A program made the position numbers and the translations under genes. From Henricia sp. BOLD:AAB3569 (Eukaryota > Echinodermata > Asteroidea > Spinulosida > Echinasteridae): DNA of 64,000 nt. The notes beneath the pieces were generated by a model. That model saw nothing but the letters and a program-made list of their open reading frames with translations. It was not told where the DNA came from and did not search any database. Below are positions 27,601 to 42,600 of this stretch, piece by piece (position 1 is the stretch's first letter; each line of letters begins with the position of its first letter). The stretch is taken from positions 682,001 to 746,000 of the forward strand of contig JBBELK010000093.1 in NCBI GenBank assembly GCA_037783545.1, written 5' to 3'.

Positions 27601-30600
27601 CTTCGTAGGAAAAACGCTACTGCATATTAAACGCCATCAAGTACGCGCACGCACACCCTGGAAAATGTTCCAAACACGCGTGTGTGTTGCTAAAAATTTG
27701 TTTGAAATACAGCGCAGTCTATGCGCGTCACAAAATGTGACGCTCAAGATCCTGATGCACGTGGCAATCTGTAGGAAGTGACGTCATTTGAGAGTGATCA
27801 ATTGAAGTTAAAGGGGAATTACATGTATACCCAAGAAACCTTGTGCTCAAGACCTTGTGCTCAACAAGTACACCTCGTACATTATATCCGCTTTTCAGTG
27901 GGTAATATTTCTTGTTCTTTGCATTATGTGTTGTACTCGTTGGGCACAAGGTCTTTTGTTTAATTCTTGGGCATAATTCCTCCTTTAATCTTAGTTTTTC
28001 TTAGTACCTCATCAAATTGAGAAACTTGAACATCTCCAAACCAATATTATTTTGACAATAAAGCATAATGGATGTGGTTCCAGCATGGTCTCATTTTGTG
28101 CACTTGTGTTGTATGAAGGCAATAGGTGGCATATCTCAAATTGAACATTTTTGCAGATACTGCACTCTTCCATTGTCGGGCATTATAGTGTCGGCACTCA
28201 TTGTTGATAAATTATAAATATCCCCACACAAACCGTTATAAAAACGCCTTGAAAAGTTCTGACATACCATGGAGGCTCTTGGAGCGCTCGTGGAGGCGAG
28301 GGCGCTCTGACGCGGCCCGGATCATCTCCTCACTATCAGCGATTGGGAAAGGTTTGGCGGGTGCAGGACTAGTGTCGGTTAGAGCCGTGTCTGGCTGATC
28401 CGTGAAAACAGGATCAGTGGCTTCACCTACTGGAAAGGCTATGGGTGCAAAATGATGTTGGGAGAGGGGGGAGTGAAGGGGGAGTGAAGGGGGAGGGGGG
28501 CGAGTGAAGGGGGAGGGGGCACAGAAGGGGGGGGGGGAAGAAACAGGGATTTAGTGGAGGAAGGTGATGAAATGTCATGATTGTAGCTCAGTGAGATTCT
28601 ACAAGGCGAGTCGTAAAAAGAAAATACTCTTTTTGTTTCTAAATTTTTTATCTCCAAACTTTGAATAGGTAATTTCTAAGCATGAATAGGAAATTATTTT
28701 AGAGATAATGAGCCAAGGACCACCGGTTGGCTTCATAGTTCAATTGGTAGGGCATCTGCACATTAAGCAGAAGGTGCGCGGTTCAAATATCAACTCTCGG
28801 TGGAGCCAAGTTGTTTTTCACTGCATCCAGATTTCCCGAACTGTATCCAGATAATTTCTCTTCGATTATGCAGTCATGTTGATCTGGTTACCGAGCATGT
28901 CTGGTGACTGAATCATTGATTTATGGTATTGAATATGGTTTTGAATATCTGAGCACAAATTATTTCAGTTTTGGAGATAGCAAACTAGAAAACAAAAAGA
29001 ATGTTTTTCCTTACCAACCCTGTACTAACACTTTAAGATTCTAGTAGCAATGACATTGTTAAAGTGTATGTTTCTACTGTGAGCATCGACATTAAAAACC
29101 GATGTGGCGATGCTTTAAAGGACCAATACAACAATTGCAGTTACCCTAAATTTTTCTTCACGAGTCGAAAAGAAAATTTGACTAAAAGTGTCGATAGCAA
29201 TATAGTAACAACCATCACATGATTTTTTCCCGTGTAATGGGTGCTTTTTTTTTTTTTAAGTTTGCCATTTTTTAAAACTATTTATTCAACACAAACACCA
29301 TGCATGGATTTTTAAGGTTTTCTGAAGTATTACTGCATCTATGTGGCTGAAATTTCTACAAGGCAGTTTATCAACATTATTCTTTAGTTATGTAATGCTG
29401 TTTTCCTGTTTTTAAAAGTTTTCCAGTCATGTAATCCGTCTTTAATGGTTATCTTGGCTGTTCTAGTGCAGATGAAAAAAACAGTATTTGGCATGCAACA
29501 CACAGCAGCTGAAATGACACACCACACTAAAAAGCATTACCGTTGCGTGCTTTGGCAAAAACCTTCTCCGGGCAGGTTTTAATTTCCCAGTGCTAGCATT
29601 GGCAAATAACCATTAAAGGCTGCTTCTCTTAGATGGGTAATGATATCTCATTTCAAAACACTTTGGCTATAAACATGCAAAATTAAATATTATTTGTTCA
29701 AATTCAGTTGTTTTATATGTTGAACTGTCCAATAAGCACACAAATATCTTTAGGAATTGACTTTTGTGGATTTGTCCGGTAATTCTTGAACATGAGCCGA
29801 ACTTGATCACAGTAACTGGCAATTGTTATATTGAGCCGAACGATGTGTTAGTTATAAACAAAAACAAAAATTAAAAATCTCTGGTTTCTGAAGTCTTAGT
29901 GAACCAGACGGTTTTTGTCTGGTACATACATGTTTATAAGCAAAGTGTGACTTCATTATGTCTTCATATGTCTAATGATTTTCATGCATGTACTTAAGAG
30001 TGTTAAACAGAAGCCATGCATGGTAAATAAAAGTCTAGTTTTCAAACTCAAAATGAAAAGCACTTATTTATCCAATCACTTTAACTTCAAATTTCATGTT
30101 TTGGATTGCTTGGAAGTGTATTTTTTTTTTAATCCTTATAAAGTTCCAACTGACAATCCACTATGTGCAGAAACCTTAAATTTTCCCTGGGTATTATGGA
30201 TATGAAAACGCTTCAAGATCTCATAGACAAAACAAAATAAATTATGCATTCTTCAAGATTGAAAAATACATTCATTATTGTAATCATATCATAATAGGTA
30301 AATGACGAGGAATTCTCATCGGCCTGACCCAATCTCGTCGTCTTCATATTACAATCCATTCCATAACCCCCTGCTTGAAAATAATGCCTGAAATGTTCTG
30401 TGTGGCATGCATTGTTTTTGACGCATCGCTCAAACCACACAGTGCATTCAGAGCGTCAGACACTTGACGCGCATTTAAAAAACAAAATTATAATAAATAA
30501 ATCCCATCAATACTGTCTTTCAAAACAACTTCTGTTGAACATGATGCGTGCAAAGTCTATGAGAGATCAGGGGCGGATTGCAATAAAATCGACTTAGCCA

Positions 30601-33600
30601 CTGGTCTAAGACCGTTCACAGTATACTGTACAGTATGTACATTGACAGTATGAGTGCAAAGCAATGGATATGTCAGTATGTATGTGATCTAACTACTGCT
30701 GTAAGGATACAGCGCCCTCTACGTGCATGTGCTACGTGCGTGTACATACATGTACATAGGCTGTACATACAATTTTCCACGTTTTTTGGGACTTGAAGAG
30801 TTAAAAATATAGTCTCCTTATAATCCTGGCCGGAAGACTGGCATCCCTGCGCATATTGTAATCCGCCCCCGAACGATAGTAAACAACAAAGAGGCATTCT
30901 TTTTTACTATAAAAACATGATTTCTTTTACCTGACTGGGTGCCATCAAGCTCAAGCGTAAACGTCTGACCAGGTTTTCCCTTTGGCGGTGGGCTACCAGG
31001 ATGCAGTTCCCTATCTGCTGCGACCAGGATGTTAAAGGGCGAGTTGGTTACTACAGGGGCGAGATTGGAGCTTAGACTGCCATCGACCTCGCTTAGGAGG
31101 TTGAAAACGGCCTGCCGCCGCTTGGCACGGTTCTCTTCAGTGTGGCGGATTCGACTTACAATCTCACTTGTGGAAGTGCAGGCTGCTGAGGATAACATAT
31201 GTATGTTTGTAATGGATACTACATGTACAAACATTTAATACAAATGTGGACAAACGTCCATATGTTTGTCCACATCTGTTATCGAAATAATTCACCCGAC
31301 GATCCCTGGGTTATTATCCCTAAAATAACCTTCCATTCATACTTAATAAATGGGGCAAGCCGAACAGGGGTTTGTGTCGTACATCTTAAATGATCTCTGG
31401 GAGGGGTGGTAATCTCATTGAAGGGTTTATCCTTCTGTAGGACTTGTTAACCCCTTCGCGACGGGGAACTGCATATGCAGTTTTAAGTGTCAGTGTCTTG
31501 GGGGACGGTTATACAGAATTAGCCCTTGGGTCAGTACAACCAGGGCAAAGCTTAGACTGGTCCCCTGTCCATGTGTGCTACGCTGCTCTCTGCTTTACAA
31601 GGACAGGCACACGCCGAGCAATAACCACGCATGATTGGTCGTTGTATTAAATGTATGCATGATCTATTTTTAGAGTTTGCTCAACGACGAGTGAATTTCG
31701 CAATCTTTAATTTGCATAAACCTCTAGGAATTCCTGGATATTTATGCCAAACATGGCGGCGTGTGTACCTGTCCTCATATACGACGAAGGGGAAGTAAAT
31801 ATGAGGACGGGGAACCAGTCTAGGCAGGGCTGGTCTCTCAACTTGCTTGCTTGGGCTCAAGTCAGTTTTTAGTTTTTGACCTGTGACTTGACCCCTTGAG
31901 AAAAAGAATTGTGACTGGACTACTTGGGAAATAAAATTGATTTACGACTTGAAATAAAAACTGGTTTTTAAGTCTCCAACCCCAGAGATATTAAAATGGG
32001 AATTTCATCACCGAAGGAGCACTGTGATTTTTCTATAGACCCTCTTCACGTGAAAGGACGATTCAATCACGTTCCATGAATCAGATCTATAGAATGTAAA
32101 CTGGTGATTTTTTGGGCAAATCAATACTGATAACAAACCTTTTTGCTTTACTGCAGCAACATGACCAAGGAACGTTGGATAAAACCAGAGCGGCAGAAGA
32201 TCCTTGAGGCCAAGCCCACTCCAAGTAACAATTCCACCTGAAAGACAAAGTTACATTTCTTATTAAAAATTCACGTTATAAAGTCCTTGATAAATGTAGT
32301 CAAGTTCCTGATAGCAGGGAATTGGGCTATAATGAATAAACTCATTGTGAACCCACGTCAACACTCTGTCAATCCCCCTAGACCTTGCGTCAACCCCCGA
32401 GAGCCCAAAGAGCCTTTTCCCCCTCCCAAAAACCCCCGTCTTTCAAGTCCAGTTCCAAATGCAACTGTCTCAACTCACCTTCTCTATCATGGCCCATATG
32501 CTGCAGGAGAAGCCCAACAATAACATTGTGATTCAGCTCCAATGACAAATGTAGAGCAGTGTTAATGTCGCTCACACCCTGCAGAGAAAAACCAATCAAA
32601 AAGTCTGTACATGTACATGCCTCAAGATTCCACCTCTGATTCCAACTGATCTTTTCAGGTATGTGCATGTTTACTGGGCATTTCGTTCCATCCCCATGTC
32701 AAATTATAAGCACTCTATATCCAGTGCTTCCTGGGATTAATGCTGGGTGATTGGTTCATTTAGTCTTTACCAGCTAGTCACAAATCATGATTACAGAAAT
32801 CTTAAAGCCTGTATTGTGTACAGGATTTGCAATGCCCCAAAACTTTGATCAACCATTTGACCGGAAAAACCTCGTGTGAACAAAACTAGGTCCCTGACTG
32901 CCGTGTCATTATAGCTCCATTTCCCACACAGTATAGCCAGGGAACCAGCCTAAATAAGACGGTGACTTTACAAAGTTTGTCATTTTTTTCTTCTTTTTTC
33001 CAGGACGTAGATGAAATATTGAGCTGACTTATACACAGGTTGGTTTTTATCATACACATCCTCAATCACACATGGAGATAACGTCGTTTAAAGGCTCAGG
33101 CTCATCAATGCACGAGTGAGGCCAAATTCGTGCAGCTCCATGCCTTTGCTATGGAGCTGCGTAATTTGTGGCACGATGCGCGCATTGACGAGCCTCTGCA
33201 TTTATAACAGTTTTCCAGTCATGTAATCTATGTTTAAGTGTACTCACTTGCGTCAGCAGAACTTTCACCATATCCGTGTTGCCATTCTGCACAGCAAGAC
33301 ACAGTGGCGTTTCTCTGCCCTTGCCTACATTGACGTTAGCACTCAGTTGCAGCAGAACCTCTACTCCCTGCAAGGAGAAAACAATACTTTACTGATTTCA
33401 AAACACGGACATACATTGTGTGATAAAATGTAGCCAGTTGCATGCTCTAGTCATACCGAGGAGTATACAGCTTTTATAAAACATTTTGAAAGACAACTCA
33501 TAAGTTTCCATATAGCAGGGGGTACCGGTAATAAATCTTCAGACATCCACTGAGGGGGATAGGTCCTGTCGTATTTAGAAATATTTCAAATCTGAGATCA

Positions 33601-36600
33601 CATATACTTCACCAATTATGGGAATTACCCTATGCATAACTGATACATTATACGCGAAGTCAGACTTTTTATTTTATTGTTTTTAAAAATATTTATTCAC
33701 CACATCCAACAGCGGAGGGACCACCAATTACAGGAATGGGAGCAAGTGTGGTTGAGTGCCTTGCTCAAGGGCACAGGTGCCACAACCCGTCGCGGCCCAG
33801 GATCGAACCTACATTCTAGTACTAGCACAGGAACTTAAGTTCGACGCACTAGACCGCTCTGCCATAACACCCCACTTGAAATAAGTATAAAAACGACAGG
33901 GCCTGCCGTACCCACCACAGTGGATGTCTGCAATATTTCTTACCGGTGGCCCCTGCCTGTAGTGATTTATATTTGAGTGAAGTGAGTTGGAATGGAATTT
34001 TAATCTTACCTTGAGTTTATTCTGTTTGCATGCCCACAGCAGCATATCTTTCTTGAAGTCCCATTTCCAGCAGAGCACGTACAAACACTCACAGGCCAAG
34101 TCAATCAATACTGAGGAAATATATGTGTAAAAGGCATTCATTTAAAATCAATGCTACTTTCGGAACAGGGAAATGGTGCATTTTGAATTTTTAAAAATTG
34201 TAACATTGGCAAATTAAAGGAGCGGTTCCATATCACATTTTGAACCCTCCTTTTTCCCATGGGTATTGAAATTTTGATAATATATCATTTGTCATATTTT
34301 TCTCATTATTCGGAAATTTTGCGTTCTCAATTCATATACTGTACTTTCAAGGATGTCGCCAAAAAACACTGATGTTTTGTAAACTAATTTATCTGGTTCC
34401 ATAAAGCTATGCAGTAATTACACCAATATTTTTTTCTTCTACATCCAAATTGGAGATTGCCTGTTTTCAGGGAGGTATTTCATATGATTACTAGGTTGGA
34501 ATAAAATCCATTTACGGAAAAAAACTCATTTGAAAAGCTAATAATGTGAGCAAACTGAAAAAAAATCATCCACATTTTATTTAAATTTATTATCTGCTTT
34601 CGCAGTGGATGTATGCAGTGTCAAATACCTGCTTGCACTTCTAACTTCTAGTGGGGTACCGTGGCCGAGTGGTTAGGGCCATTGACTCGCAATCATGGGT
34701 GAAAACTTTGGGTTGCGGGTTCGAATCCGGCTGCGGTACCTGTGCCCTTGAGCAAGGCACTCAACCACACTTGCTCCATCCTTCGGAAGGGATGTAAAGC
34801 CGTTGGTCCAGTGTGTTAGGTAATGGTAACGCACTCTAAAGATCCCAGAGCATTCTTTCGTGAAGAGCAAGGGGATTCCCCGGTGTCTCTGGCCATTTCT
34901 AATTCTAATTCTTCATGAGTTTCCTCACGTTTGCGAGTGACAGTGCGGTGGGCACTATTGAGGAATCCTTGGTATGAATACCAGAAAGAAATAATAATAA
35001 TAATAATAACTGGTGAATTTATTTTTCAGTAACTCATTTGAAAAGCTAATAATGTGAAAAAAATCATCCATTTGATTTATATTTATTATCTGCTTTCGCA
35101 AAACCACGTTAATTTGATATCTGGATGTATGCAGTGTCAAATACCTGCTTCCGAATTGAAAGTCTCGATGATATAGAAGAGTTCCTCATGAGCGTCATTT
35201 TCCACAAACACATGGCCTATCTGCTCCGAGGTTTCAGCTAGGAGCTGCATCGCAACACAGCTCTGTCGAGTGAGTGGGCAAACGAAAAAAGAAAATCACA
35301 GAAATTACACGACGGCAAAGATGCCTAACCTGCATTATTTTTGGTTCCCTCTGGGTCTCCTGGTTACAAATCCCCACTGGCAATAAACTTACACACAATC
35401 GCTGTCTGTTGGTATCGCGGACTTGTACATAACTTGACTGGGCTTTAAACAAAGCAGCACTGAAGCAACACCACTGAGCAACGCTGATTGCACTGCGCGA
35501 GTCTAATAATAAAACACACGCGACCTTTGGTTACCAGCGCACTATGCAGAAAGTATTCAATGACCCGTACAGGGAACCAGGATTCAGCTCACACTAAATT
35601 AGCATTTTAGAAGTATGGCGGAACAAAAGGAGAGGGCGCAATTTCATTTGGGTATGAATTTTTTTATTAATTGTATTTCTTTCCAAAAACTTGATTTACA
35701 TGTTGTAATTATAATACATAGACAGAATTATAAATAAAATTAATAAGTGTAAAGTGAAAAACTGAGTTATTTTGCATTTTAGTCGATTTTATACCCACTG
35801 CAAAGTGCGCCCTCCTATTGTGTCCGCCATACTTCAAAAAGGCTAATGCCAACTAGTGTGGCGGGTTTACTCGGTCAACACCGGATTTTCATGTAGTGCG
35901 TGTGTGCATGCGTACGGCACTGGAAACCGAGTCATCCGTGAGTAAAACCGACCGGCTACAGTGTTTGATGTTTAGTGTCATGAACTTGGGATGTCGATCG
36001 TGTGTTGCATGTGTTCTCTCAGCAAGCTGGACAAGTAGGTTCAAAATTATTTCAACAAATAGCCCAATTAATCACGTTCAAATGACGTCACTTCCTACAA
36101 ATTGTCACGTGCATCAGGATTGTTAGCATAATTTTTTGTGACGCGCATCGAACAAATTTCGAGTGAATTTCGAGCAACACACGCGCGTGTTTGGAACATT
36201 TTCCAGGATGTGCATGCACGTACTTGACTGGCCGCCTTAAATTTCGAGGCCTCATGTTGTGCATTTAACATCTGGGTTAACAAAGGCTAGTTTTGTAAAC
36301 AAAAGTAAAACTGTCTTTGTTACATTTTGTGCTACTGATGAGTTTAATACATTTTGCATCAAATGTGGTTACATTTTGCATTGCTGTTACATTTTGTGCA
36401 AGTAACCAACCTACCTCAGCAAGCACATTTGGCTCATGTCTAAACTTCTTCATAGCTGTGACCAATGCCTTAGCAACCTGCCTAGCAACCAGCACATTGT
36501 CTATTGACTTCTGCTCAGCCACTAGAGCTTGCAGTAGAATACTGCCTTTCTGTTGAATACCTGGCAGGAGAAAATTGTGCAAAATACAGTGAACTCTCAA

Positions 36601-39600
36601 TATAGCGCTCTTCAAGGGACTGAACTATTAAGCGAGCTTTATATCTAGAGCAGTGTTCTCCACGGGTTTTTCATTTGCTAGGGCGGCACCCCCCCCCCGC
36701 AAAGCCCCGCCCCCATTTTTCTGTTACCTGGAATTAGTTTTATCCTTATATTATTCTATTGAACGCAGGATGCACATCAAGAAGGGATAATAAAGGACGT
36801 GTTTCTGTCGTCACAGATCCGAATTTAGATCACAAACTGTGTCATTATTCGTTTTTTCCTCAACGTTTGTTTTTTTTTTTTTTTTTTTTCCCCACCACTT
36901 ACACGTTCACTTCCACCTCCAAAATTTCATTTTTAAATTCATGACGATGTCTCTTCCAGCCGGTTGAACAAAAAAAGGATTTTAAAAACCGCACACGCAA
37001 GTGACGCGCGACGTGACGGGCATTCACCTTCTTTTATGTCTTGTTGTTTTGATCGGTACCGAGTGGGGCACCTGTACTCCCTACGCGAAAGCCGTACTAA
37101 CTGCGCGTAAACAAAGTACCCGACTATGTTAGACGGATTTAGTCAACAGAGGGCGACATCAGTTCATTTTCCTTGGGAGCGGCCCGTGTGCAGTGGTACA
37201 TGTACATGTACATACATGATGTAAATACATGAAAGGTATCGTGAACATTTTTGCAGTGCGGCATTTTTTTTTGCTAGGGCGGTCGTGATTTTGCTTGGGC
37301 GGTTGAGATTTTGCGCGGGCGGCACAAAAATTTGGTAGGGCGGCCCGCCCTTGCAAAACCCCTCGAAGAGAACCCTGCTAGAGAGCACTATAACCAATGC
37401 ATACACAATGAATAGAGTAACGGATGTAATAATAATGGCGCACATGTCTACCCTTAATGGTTGCCATTAACATTATCTCTACCATCAGGGAATCACCAGA
37501 ACCATTTCGCTTCAACTAGGTGGCTACCTGGCCAAGGCGCACAAGTTAGATTGTGGCATTCCCCTTAACAGCTCCCCAAATATCGCTTGGGTTGACGAGG
37601 CAATTGAAATTAAGTGTCTTGCCCACGGACACAAACACGTTGGCACAAGTGGGGCTCGAACCCATAACCCTTCGATTACGAGCACGGCTGTATACCCACT
37701 AGACCACATGTGCTCTCTGGATAGGACTTGCTCTCTGTAGGGACGTGAAAAAGACAGCTTTATAACAAGGGGTGTTTATTACGAGAGTAAAATTTGTGTG
37801 TAAAAAGAAAAATAGAAACATTCCAAACACAATGGGCATTGTTACACTAAAAGCAAGTTAAAGCAACTAATACTTAACCGAATGCTGTCTAGCTAGGGTG
37901 GATTCACACAGCGTTTTCACACATTAACACGCATAAATTTGACGCGCGTCACTTTGAGAAAAAGGCGGAATGGAGGAAAATTGTTTTTATGATTCTGTGA
38001 ATTTCAATGCGTCGTTTCACTCCAAATAATCCCACCAAGCCACTTTTTTGAAAAGCCTCAAAGTGAACCCAGCCTTAAAGATAGTATACATGATAGGTAA
38101 ACTGTTACAAATAGTTTTATCCCTCTGTGTGATTGAAGATATGCATGATTAAAACCAACCTGAGCAAAAACCAGGTCCGTACTTCGTCTAATTTTTGAGA
38201 AAACAGTCAAAAAAGCATTTGCAGTCATTTCGCCCCAAAACCACTTCGCCCTGAACCATTTCGCCCTGAACCACGGCCTGTGCACGAAGTGGTTTTGGGG
38301 TGAAGTGGCATTTGGGCGATGTAGTGTTTGGACGAAGAAATTTGGGCCAAAATGGCACTCGGGCGAAGTGGTTTGGGGCGAAATGGCACTTGGGCGAAAT
38401 GGTTTTGGGGCGAATTGAATTTTCGTCTCATGAGACGAAAACTAACTGTTTTACTCATTTCTCAAAGACTATAGCACTTCAGACAAAACCATTTCAGGGG
38501 ATGTTTTCTGCGGTCATCATGTTTATATTGTGTAAGTTACATGTAGGCGTAAATCTGTAAACATTTCTGATTTTCGAGATTACCAATGATGTATATATAC
38601 TGCCTTAAAAGATTGAGAACATGATTGGTAAACTGTGAAAAACGGCGTTATTTCCACACGTAATTAAAAGCCTATTTCAAGAAAACTGCCTTGTAGAAAT
38701 TTCAGTGTCAGAGATACAGTACTTCAGAAAACCTGAAAAATAAATGCATGTTTTTTGTGTGTGAATGAATGGTAAAATAGCAATTTTTTTCTAAAAACCC
38801 ACCTACAGTTGGCAATTTCTCCCACAAAGGTGCTGTTTTCCACGGAAAGAAAGTTTACTACCATTGCAATCAACACTTTTAGTCGATTTTTTTTTTGTGA
38901 ACACGTGAAGTAAAATTTTGGGTAACTGCAAATGATGTATTGGGGCTTTAACTACTATTTTAGATCATCACAAAGAACATGACTGCATTATTCAATGCTA
39001 CAGTTCAAATGCTTAGTGTAATCCAAATTGAGCGTGGGGGAACTCTTACCTTCGCAGTGGCCATATCTTGCCATTGTTTCTACAGTGTGAGCCAATACAC
39101 CCGCATCACACAGTATTTCAGCCATGCCATCTGCAAGTCACAATAACATAAGCATTTTTAGTTTAATTTTATCAAACGTTATTAACCGCAAATCACGAGG
39201 CTGCCACGAGGCCGCTGCTAGGCCGCTGCTAGGCCACCACGTAATTATCCTCGTAATGACATAGGTCTCAATCAAACCACATGTTACATGTATTTGAACT
39301 ACATCATTACGATCCTTTTTTTGTGTGGTCATCCTGTTTGACGTGTTGCTAGACACGGAATTCTTAGGACAGAGTCCAAATTCTATGGCTACATTTTGAA
39401 ATAATACTTGTATAGCCGGTAAATGTTTGATAGATGGCTTGTTTCCTTTCATAGACTCGTGTGTAACGTCAAGAAATAACCATAGAATTTGGACGTATAG
39501 CCGCAAAATAAATGGGTCTTAGCGGATTAGACTGGCACCTGCAGTAGATAAGACAGCCATTGCTTCCAGTGCCAATTCCTGTATATTGCGGTTGTCTGGG

Positions 39601-42600
39601 TGCCTGACCATGCTTCGTAGAATCAACTTGTGTACACCCTCAACCATACACTGGTAGCGGACAATGTCTGCGAAAGGGAACACGAATGACAACAATCAAT
39701 TCAATTTTTTTTTATTTACCCCATTAAAATCAAATTTCTTTTGTGGTTATTTTCATGATATCAAATTCAGCAGAACTTAAAATCACTGGGACCAATTTCA
39801 TGGAGCTGTTAAGCACAGAAGCTTGCTGAGCACAAAATTTATTTGCTTTGCAAAAAATGGGTTACCGGGCAAAACTGTATGTCAACTTAGCGACAGTAGC
39901 AGAATACCAGTCAACCGTAATACACATCACAAACGATTTTGGCCGGTAGCCCATTTTTGTAAAGCAAATGCATTTAGTGCTGAGCAAATCTTTGTGCTAA
40001 ACAGCTTCTTGAAATTGGCCCGCGGAATAAGCATTTGAGAAAAAAAGTGTGCTTACTGTAGCATTAATTAGCAGAAAAGAGTTCTTACAAGTCATGCTTA
40101 GTTTTTGCACTATTTCATGGTCTCGGCATGCTTAAGCATGCTTGGAAGTGGCTATCGTTTCATCACTACCTCAAGCAACATTTGGCTACTGCGGTTAAGG
40201 CACATTTCTCATTGCTTCCTGTTAACAATGTCTACAAAACAGGCTGTTATAAGTGGCTCTATCAAATTGGCTCTTGGTGTAGCACCCATTGTCAGTCTGT
40301 ACACTGGCTAAGGCTAAAGTCTCCCTGTATCACTTACCAACATCAGCCAGACAAGCCACAGCCCCAATAGCAGCTTCCAGAACATCTAGGTTATTGGGAT
40401 ACTGCTTGAAGGCAGCGAACATTTCAACTTGCACACCGGCTAGGGCTAGTGTCTCCTTGTCCTCAGGGCTACACATGTAGAAAGTGAGAACAATTACTCT
40501 AAGTAATCACATTAGGACTCAGGGAGGCACTTCACGAAAAGTTGCGCACCCCGCTTCAGTGGCTCTTACGGAGGCTGGTGCAGTCAGCCTTGTCACAAAA
40601 GGTATTCATGCACATTACTCAGGGAATAAAAGTGGGTTTGCAGCCGGTTTTAAACGTATGTTTGGACGAGTGATAACGGCCCGAGCCGTAGGCCCCTAGC
40701 TGGTTTTAAACGTATTGTAGGAGCGTGACCAGATTTATAGACAAAATGGTTAGACAAAATACCTCCCCAAAATACTATCCATAGAAGGAAAACAGGTGAT
40801 TTGCAATCCCCAATGTGGATGTGGAAGCAAAAATGTTGGTGTAATTACTGCACGGCTTTATAAACGTATATATTAGTTTACAAAGCATCAGTGGTTTATT
40901 GACGCTATCCTTGGAAACATGCAGATTCAGAGCGAAAATTCAGAAACATGCGAAATTTCAGAATGGTAATGAGAAAAATATGACACATGATATGGTATCA
41001 AAATCTCAACACCCATGGGAAAAATGGGGGTTCAAAAATGTGATCTGGTCACGCTCCTTTAAGACTGGCCAAACCCACTTTTAATCCCATTCATAAATAC
41101 CTTCTTTTTTTATATAAACTGTAAAACTCACAAAAATTTTCTTGCCATTTTGCCATATTTTTGTATTGTATTTTTGTATGCATCGCTTAATTCGTTCAAA
41201 CTGCTAGCTGTACGCGTTATGCAGGTGTGTTGTATGCGCACGCACACAACCAGGTACTTTGCAATTTTTTCTTTCAGGCGCGTGCAGTTTCTGTGTGCGT
41301 GTGCATGTTCTGTACGCACTAACTAGGGCACGGGTGCATACACGCGGGCCAGGTAAGAAAGTGTTTAAAACTGGCCGGTCTTTATCGTCCATTTAAGACT
41401 GGCTACATGACATGCTCTCAACCAATAGGGATGCGTAAACTATTTATGAATGACTGATAGAATGTGTTACATCTCTCTGCAGAGTTTGACAAAAGTGTAA
41501 CAAAACTTTGTAAATGCCATCTTGAAGAATGAAAATTGAGATAATCGTGTCAGTACATTCTCGACAAGTGGTCCTAAACATTAGTCAAATTGATTACTGG
41601 CAAACTGTGTTATATCCCTACTAAAAAAAAGGTGTTCTACTTGTTCCGATTTGCCATTGCTAGTTGTACTATAAAATGGCAGTTTTCTTCAAATGCCAAA
41701 AATGGATATACATCACTCTGCGATGAAGCTCTTAAAATGTCCGTGAATAATTTCCAATACCTGAAGAGACAGAGTCCCATGAGTGCCTTGCAGGCAACTG
41801 CTTGTGCCTTGTCATTCAAACTGTGCATTGTCATTCCGGACTGGATGTCAATATATGTCCCCTTCTCCATAAAGTCTTCACGCATTCTCTCTGTTGTGGT
41901 TGGGGGGGGGGAGGGGAGAGAAGAGTGCATATAAACAAAAGAACAAAGCAGATTGCTTGATTTAACAGTTAAAAAAGGTAGTCTTACCAGCCAAGTAAGA
42001 GCACTGTTAATACAACAAGGACATTTGTAGGTACCTATCTTTAGTTCTTAAAGGTAGAATACATGATTGGTAAACCGTTACAAATAGTTTCATCTCCATG
42101 TGTGATTGAAGATATGCATGATTAAAACCAAACTGGGTAAAAGTCAGCTTTGTATTTGGTCTAACTTCTGAGAAAACTGTCAAAAACTGTGCCCTTACCA
42201 CTTCGCCCCCAAACTACTTCGCCCTAGAACCACTTCACCCTAGAAGCACGGCCTGCACACGAAGTGGTTGTTGTGTCGTTACCACTTCGCCCCTAAACTA
42301 CTTCGCCCATGGTCCATATGCACTTTATAGTGATGTCCCCTAACTTGGCGCACTTCGACAACTCACTGGAAATCCATTCACATTGCAGCAAAATCCATTA
42401 GCATATATGAGGTTCAGGCTTTTACAGCTTAATCCAGAATTATATCCCTTCCAGAAAAACAGTAAATAACTTTTTTAGGCCAAGTACAAATGATACAAAT
42501 AATGGAAAAACTGCGACCGACGCCGCAAAGGTTTACTCACGGAAAACGTAGCGGAGTCGACGCTGATTGGCTGAAATGTTGAGATCCATGCTACGGTGGC

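Noticed and set aside
34653-34740. Possible tRNA-Ser or tRNA-Leu gene
   Set aside because: Box A and box B are good, but a long SINE body and tail follow and related tails recur elsewhere in the window.
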